Below are positions 61,301 to 64,000 of a stretch of 64,000 nucleotides of DNA, in pieces. The stretch spans positions 306,673 through 370,672 of the forward strand of contig NMRB01000291.1 of the NCBI GenBank assembly GCA_002633025.1, written 5' to 3'. Below the pieces are notes generated by a model, which saw nothing but the letters and a program-made list of their open reading frames with translations, searched no databases and was not told the DNA's origin. Made by a program: the position numbers and the translations under genes. The first letter of the stretch is position 1. Each line of letters opens with the position of its first letter. The DNA comes from Notospermus geniculatus (Eukaryota > Nemertea > Pilidiophora > Heteronemertea > Lineidae).

Positions 61301-61420
61301 TCCAAACACAGCCCCAGTCCAGAAGTGCACAAGGAGAAGAAACACAAACACAAAAAACATAAAAAACATAAACACAAACACAAGAAACATAAACACAAAC
61401 ATGATAAAGAGAAAGACTAG
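45169..61420 (+). CDS. RBBP6: RBBP6: DWNN/RING E3 ligase, mRNA 3'-end processing
   Basis: Retinoblastoma-binding protein 6, nuclear E3 ubiquitin ligase and activator of the cleavage and polyadenylation complex (relative of yeast Mpe1). Exons: 45169-45340, 45943-46033, 46361-46391, 52606-52641, 52773-52861, 52987-53077, 53296-53444, 53561-53739, 53936-54341, 54574-54717, 55095-55309, 55790-55937, 56091-56231, 56699-57493, 58030-59961 and 60742-61420. All joins are AG/GT and in phase; the total is 5298 nt, 1765 aa (human 1792). Order: DWNN ubiquitin-like domain 1 to about 80, CCHC knuckle (C153, C156, H161, C166), C4C4 RING about 256-296, Pro-rich 340-560, TREEFYKTQ block, RS domain about 600-760, Arg/Lys/Glu-rich region and a final FEPDY motif followed by a (HK)n tail. 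The ATG at 45169 begins MSVVYYKF, the usual DWNN start. Two exons are only 31 and 36 bp; extra microexons in the 6.2-kb intron 3 cannot be excluded. Confidence 0.97.
45411..45879. mobile_element. Harbinger-like MITE in RBBP6 intron 1
   Basis: A 469-bp element. Both ends start GGCCACTGAAACTAGAT and stay inverted for about 34 bp with three mismatches through GGTTCTCGTCA. Flanked by TAA (45408-45410 and 45880-45882), a TWA target site. The interior is CpG-rich with no transposase. It fills most of the 602-bp intron. Confidence 0.78.
46392..46436 (+). CDS. RBBP6: Read-through tail of a DWNN-only RBBP6 isoform
   Basis: If intron 3 is retained after exon 3, the frame continues VCYIFFTFINIAHI and stops at TAA 46434-46436, giving a 112-aa protein that is essentially only the DWNN domain. 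Vertebrates make a DWNN-only RBBP6 isoform of about 118 aa whose tail also begins with VC from exon read-through. A canonical AATAAA follows at 47728-47733. Expression is inferred. Confidence 0.5.
   Translation, partial: VCYIFFTFINIAHI
48150..48386 (-). mobile_element. tRNA-derived SINE
   Basis: On the minus strand the head reads like a tRNA: GGTGGTGTAGCGGTTCGG (A-box region) and CCCGGGTTTGAATCCCAC (B box), followed by a non-tRNA body (GGGCAAGTCTCTGCCTCAC, TGTATAAATTGGTACC). The body and lack of a mature acceptor stem mark it as a SINE and not a tRNA gene. Confidence 0.75.
49806..50000. repeat. Perfect palindrome, 92-bp arms, 11-bp loop
   Basis: Left arm 49806-49897 and right arm 49909-50000 are exact reverse complements; the spacer is ATAGATACGGA. 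The arm contains TTCGACCCCAACCGGGGTC and CAGAATTCACGAATTT. A 13-bp direct repeat CCCAAAATTTATG occurs at 49749 and 50000. A related single arm lies at 53836-53904. Each arm can itself fold at ACCCCGGTTGGGGT. Confidence 0.95.
51577..51837. repeat. Cluster of three adjacent foldbacks
   Basis: Foldback 1: perfect 17-bp ends GTCATATGAATAAAGAC at 51577-51593 and 51668-51684, with imperfect inner pairing. Foldback 2: perfect 26-bp arms 51729-51754 and 51764-51789. Foldback 3: perfect 23-bp arms 51789-51811 and 51815-51837 with a 3-base loop. The second and third share a boundary base. They differ in sequence, so they are not copies of one element. Confidence 0.85.
52100..52230 (-). mobile_element. 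Possible tRNA-derived SINE fragment
   Basis: The minus strand has a B-box-like GGGTTCAAATCTTCC and an upstream CTCTCTCAGTAGCATCAC that could be an A-box region. The match is weak and the body is not recognised. Confidence 0.3.
52606..54341 (+). CDS. RBBP6: RBBP6 zinc-knuckle and RING exons 4-9
   Basis: Exons 52606-52641, 52773-52861, 52987-53077, 53296-53444, 53561-53739 and 53936-54341. The knuckle CYKCGKQGHFIFNC is CX2CX4HX4C. The RING reads LLCQLCNDILTDAVVIPCCG, NSYCDEC, ICPGCKEMDVSP, with all eight zinc-binding cysteines of the C4C4 type. The codon for the last Cys of CDEC is split by the 53740-53935 intron. A helix-like LIANQFLRRAVQNFKNE follows, then a run of prolines. Confidence 0.96.
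53836..53904 (-). repeat. Relative of the 49.8-kb palindrome, hammerhead-like core
   Basis: About 69 bp inside RBBP6 intron 8 match one palindrome arm. On the minus strand it reads TTCCAGCCTGAAGA, a GACCCC/GGGGTC stem, then GAAA, and later CTCTGGAA. CTGAAGA, a stem and GAAA resemble the hammerhead ribozyme core, with TTCCAG/CTGGAA as an outer stem. One extra A and a poor stem III argue that it is a relic. Confidence 0.55.
54574..55937 (+). CDS. RBBP6: RBBP6 proline-rich exons 10-12
   Basis: Exons 54574-54717, 55095-55309 and 55790-55937. They encode a His-rich stretch, then repeated PPAGVPTAPP and PPGVP-type proline sequence and finally MMTREEFYKTQKMLRTQR, the counterpart of the conserved REEFYREQRRL block of vertebrate RBBP6. 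Confidence 0.93.
55437..55566. mobile_element. hAT-like MITE in RBBP6 intron 11
   Basis: A 130-bp element starting CAGGGCGGGCC, with a long imperfect inverted repeat whose inner part is ACTCC...TAGCACTAACAG. It is flanked by the 8-bp direct repeat CAGTTCTT (55429-55436 and 55567-55574). The 8-bp duplication and CAGGG start suit the hAT superfamily. Confidence 0.75.
56091..57493 (+). CDS. RBBP6: RBBP6 RS-domain exons 13-14
   Basis: Exons 56091-56231 and 56699-57493. KQIEDFARELRAFQRDQLRR leads into a long run of Arg-Ser dipeptides (SRSRS), then a Gly/Arg/Pro-rich stretch with RRGWQGGRSP and tyrosines. RS domains mediate contact with splicing and 3'-end factors. The AGGTCA-like DNA periodicity here comes from the Arg-Ser codons. 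Confidence 0.93.
57631..57860 (+). mobile_element. tRNA-derived SINE in RBBP6 intron 14
   Basis: The plus strand shows CAGAGTGGTGCAATGG (A-box region) and GGTTCGATTCCCAG (B box, from 57681), followed by the body TTTTCTCCGGGCACTCTGG and CATTAAAATCGCCC. The body sequence after the tRNA-like head marks a SINE. Confidence 0.75.
58030..59961 (+). CDS. RBBP6: RBBP6 large charged exon 15
   Basis: A 1932-bp exon of 644 codons. It starts FDRQEYQEYQEFLRRFPDGP (the counterpart of the REWERKYREWYEKYY block), then runs of Arg/Asp and Lys/Glu, with SRSRSK near the end and LSKWEKDEF (like SKWDKDDFES of the human protein). Mostly disordered or single-helix sequence. Confidence 0.94.
60742..61420 (+). CDS. 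RBBP6: RBBP6 terminal exon 16
   Basis: Encodes the C-terminal 226 residues: coiled, highly charged sequence, the DEANFEPDYGGSESE motif shared with vertebrate RBBP6 (EAAFEPDYNESDSE) and a final KKHKHKKHKK-type basic tail ending HDKEKD. Stop TAG at 61418-61420. Confidence 0.95.
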
Positions 61421-61512
61421 GCCCAGCTCATGTTTAGAAATGAAATGTCAAATTCCTGAGGTGCCTATATAATTGTATAATGGTGTAGGTAATTGAGGGG
61501 TGTACAACTGAT

Positions 61513-61625
61513 CAGGACCCATGTTCCCGAAGCCGTCGTAAGGTTAACGATGTCGTTACGCTATGCATTTTACCAGTTTTAACGACATCGTTAACCTAAC
61601 AAAAGCTTCGGGAACATGGGCCCTG
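61513..61625. mobile_element. MITE-like foldback, CAGG...CCTG ends, in 3' UTR
   Basis: The left end CAGGACCCATGTTCCCGAAG and the right end (read inward) CAGGGCCCATGTTCCCGAAG differ by one base. An inner pair GTTAACGATGTCGTTA is also inverted. No clear target-site duplication was seen. The ends suggest hAT. Confidence 0.65.
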
Positions 61626-62965
61626 ATGCCATAGAGAGGTTGCACTCTACTGTCTACTGTGCATTGGCCAGGTCTGAGTCGAAATGCAAATTGAGTTTGG
61701 TTTGGATGCTATTGAAATACCTGATGCAGTTTACTTTGAAATTGAAATTCAAAACACTTGCAAACTAATTGCCTTGTCTTCAGTTGAGTTTACATTTAGA
61801 ATGATTGATTGTTTTTGCATCTATAATGGTGGTAAATACATAAAAGAATATTGTCATTTGCATTTATGGAACGATATCACTTTATCAGCCAGTGGGCATT
61901 ATTCTGAATTATGTGATACACCCTTGCCCAGACCAAGCAAAAAGCAGGAAAAGTTAAATCATTTCTTCTTAAAATTGAATGCGGCATAAAGATGGCACTA
62001 TGTCACAGAGATCCTATTAAAACTGGTATTAAAAAAAGGTTTTTAACAGATGTGACCCAGAATTTTAAAAAACATTGAAAATGTACTGGTAATGTGGAGT
62101 CATTGGTATATGTATTGATCGGGAATGTCTATATGGTGAAGTGCTAAGCACAATTGGAGTTTGAAAAAAATTGATCGGTAAATTTATTCTGAATATTTAA
62201 GCATTAATTCTAAAGCAGCAGTTAAAAAGAACACCATATTGAAGTGTGAAGAATTAGGTCAGCGAGAACGTTACGTTTGAAGCGACAGCTATCAGCAGGG
62301 GACAATGAATTCTTAGGTGGTAACTGTTGTAGTTTATAAGTGCTACTCAATAAAATATCAAATGACATTGTTGGAAAAAGGTGAAAACTTGTTGCCTCGT
62401 GGTATGTTAAGAATTTAAGAATTGCTCAGCAATTCTCTTCAGAATGGTCCAGTATGTAAAAGGCATCCGTGGAGAACCTAAGTTAGAGATAGGGTGCGGT
62501 AATTGATGCCATGTTTGTGTGTTGCCAAGTACTGGTAGGCCTACTGCTATATTTTGTGATGAGCAAGATAAAGTAAGCTTAGTCTCAAGTGTACAAATGT
62601 ACATCACAGTATATTGGGACGCCGACCAAGAGCAGGACATGGAGATGCCGACAAGAATCACGACTTCGTTATGGAAGTAAAATGTAGATAGTGTTCGCCA
62701 GTGTTGAAGCGACATTGGGTATTTATCAAGAGGATTGATGAGTGTGTCCTACATGTTGCCTTTTGTTACATTTATTTTGTACATTGTTGATAAAAAAGAT
62801 ACGCATAAAGATGTTGTAAGATGTTCGTTTCATTTCTCATGCAGTGTGGAGTCAATTTTCAAGCTTCATTCTTGCGAGTTCCAGATATTGATTAACATTT
62901 TCGTGTTTGTTTATTTAATTGTGCCGGGAAAGATTTCTCGGTGTTTGCACTCTACTCCTCTCTAG

Positions 62966-63066
62966 AGTGCAATATTGAAGAAGACTTTACAGTGCATTCG
63001 CCATGAAATGCCTTCATTTGACATTTCATTTTGAATGCACTGTTCTTCGAAGAAATTTCTTGCACT
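62966..63066 (+). repeat. 101-nt imperfect hairpin in the RBBP6 3' UTR
   Basis: Arms 62966-63010 and 63022-63066 are complementary with bulges. The strongest parts are AGTGCAA/TTGCACT, CAGTGCATTC/GAATGCACTG and ATGAAATG/CATTTCAT. The loop is 11 nt. Its size is like a microRNA precursor, but no known microRNA was recognised. Confidence 0.6.
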
Positions 63067-63460
63067 GAATTGCAGGGTGGGGTTTTGTTTTCCTGTAGTC
63101 TTCCTTAGTGGCTTTGATACATGTTGAACCCACACACTGTTGTTAGTCCTGTTCGTATTGCAGTGTTGTGGAATATTGATTAATAAGTGGCAAATGGGAC
63201 ATTTCCTGTGTAGAGACATGACTCGCGTGTGTGCTTTGGGAATGTATTATAAACTGTGATGAGCTTACGGAAGGCCCTATTTCTTTTTCCTGTATAGATT
63301 TATTTATTCAGCGAACTACACATGTACATGTATTAACTTGAGTGGGTTGGGGAACAGGCATTCCGTCTGCCTGGAGCCCTCTCCAATATCTTATTTCTGC
63401 AGCATTTAAGTCCTCTTAATTATGTGGTTTCCTCTTGATGAAGAATCACATTAAACCTTC

Positions 63461-63546
63461 TTCAGATTGAAATAGTTCTCTCTCTGAAGAGAGACTCCTT
63501 GGCTTCAGATTGAAATAGTTCTCTCTCTGAAGAGAGACTCCTTGGC
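63461..63546. repeat. Two-unit tandem repeat, 43 bp
   Basis: TTCAGATTGAAATAG, then TTCTCTCTCTGAAGAGAGA and CTCCTTGGC, occurs twice head to tail. Each unit contains the small palindrome TCTCTCTGAAGAGAGA. Confidence 0.9.
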
Positions 63547-63982
63547 TTTGATCATCATTCGCCCATTGCCTTGTATGAACATGATGTCTCCCTCCATTAG
63601 TTCTGAAAATCTGACATACCTTTTAGGATGATTCATACTCGGTCATAGCTGATGCAGACCCAGGTACATGGTCTTCATCTGGTCGGACCTGAAATGTAGC
63701 CAAGAGCTCTGCAACAGTTCTGGCTCGAGTATGAACTGGCTTGACCTTCCTTCTGTAGGCCTACCTACTTCTCTTTCTGCTACGATCCGTCAGGGTTGGA
63801 CAGCTTATATTGGAGGACGACACAGGAACGGACGAACCAGACAACTGGATGTACAGCTTACCTTGTAGATTGCGGAGGAAAATAAAGTGTTATATTGATA
63901 AACGATGATTTGTTACATCATTTCCTGTGTTTTGTTTTCTTGGCCTGCCCTTCCCTTACAAAAATGTGCCACGTGTAAATGA

Positions 63983-64000
63983 CATTACCACGTGGTAATG
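63983..64000. repeat. 18-bp perfect palindrome at window edge
   Basis: CATTACCACGTGGTAATG is fully self-complementary around CACGTG and ends at the window edge, so it may be part of a longer inverted repeat. Confidence 0.7.

Larger units (their letters stand above)
61421..63900 (+). other. RBBP6: RBBP6 3' UTR (probable)
   Basis: No coding signal after the stop. Canonical AATAAA signals lie at 62349-62354 and 63881-63886 and suggest a 0.95-kb or a 2.5-kb UTR. It contains a MITE, a 101-nt hairpin and a small tandem repeat. Confidence 0.55.

Overview
This is animal nuclear genomic DNA. Its genes are split by many GT-AG introns, coding density is low, and introns and intergenic DNA are full of short inverted-repeat transposons (MITEs), tRNA-derived SINEs and microsatellites. 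Frequent TAGGCCTA, ACCGGTA and ACATGTACAT words and the AT-rich introns look like a marine invertebrate, perhaps a deuterostome such as an echinoderm or hemichordate. That placement is a guess from sequence style. No bacterial, viral or CRISPR content was seen.

Layout: (1) 1-5321, plus strand: the last five coding exons of a CCR4-type deadenylase (CNOT6/CNOT6L family), with the 3' UTR beyond. (2) About 6.4-14.4 kb: no recognisable gene; three MITEs. (3) 35612 down to 17874, minus strand: the complete coding sequence of HELZ, with TPR helices, C2H2 and CCCH zinc fingers, an SF1 helicase core, a PAM2 motif and a long disordered tail. It converges on CNOT6. Inside it a block of about 6.7 kb carrying 12 exons is present twice in tandem, and both copies are fully open. 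(4) 35.6-45 kb: the head-to-head region between HELZ and RBBP6, with a 754-bp tandem duplication, a 590-bp tandem triplication, a TAGGCCTA-rich tract, YY1-like promoter motifs and an assembly gap. (5) 45169-61420, plus strand: complete RBBP6 in 16 coding exons (DWNN ubiquitin-like domain, zinc knuckle, RING, proline-rich, RS and basic regions), with its 3' UTR to about 63.9 kb.

The three genes share a theme. RBBP6 (the relative of yeast Mpe1) acts in mRNA 3'-end cleavage and polyadenylation, CNOT6 removes poly(A) tails, and HELZ is an RNA helicase with a PABP-binding PAM2 motif that is reported to bind CCR4-NOT. All exon joins were checked by hand for splice sites and reading-frame phase. With one copy of the duplicated block HELZ is 1856 aa; RBBP6 is 1765 aa.

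The points most worth a second look are the phase-neutral internal duplication of HELZ (real, or two haplotypes assembled in tandem), a MITE with its empty site shown by the two copies, a perfect 92-bp-arm palindrome whose relative 4 kb away carries a hammerhead-like core, a probable DWNN-only RBBP6 isoform made by intron read-through, a GC-AG intron in HELZ, and a triplicated ORF-bearing unit near the RBBP6 promoter.
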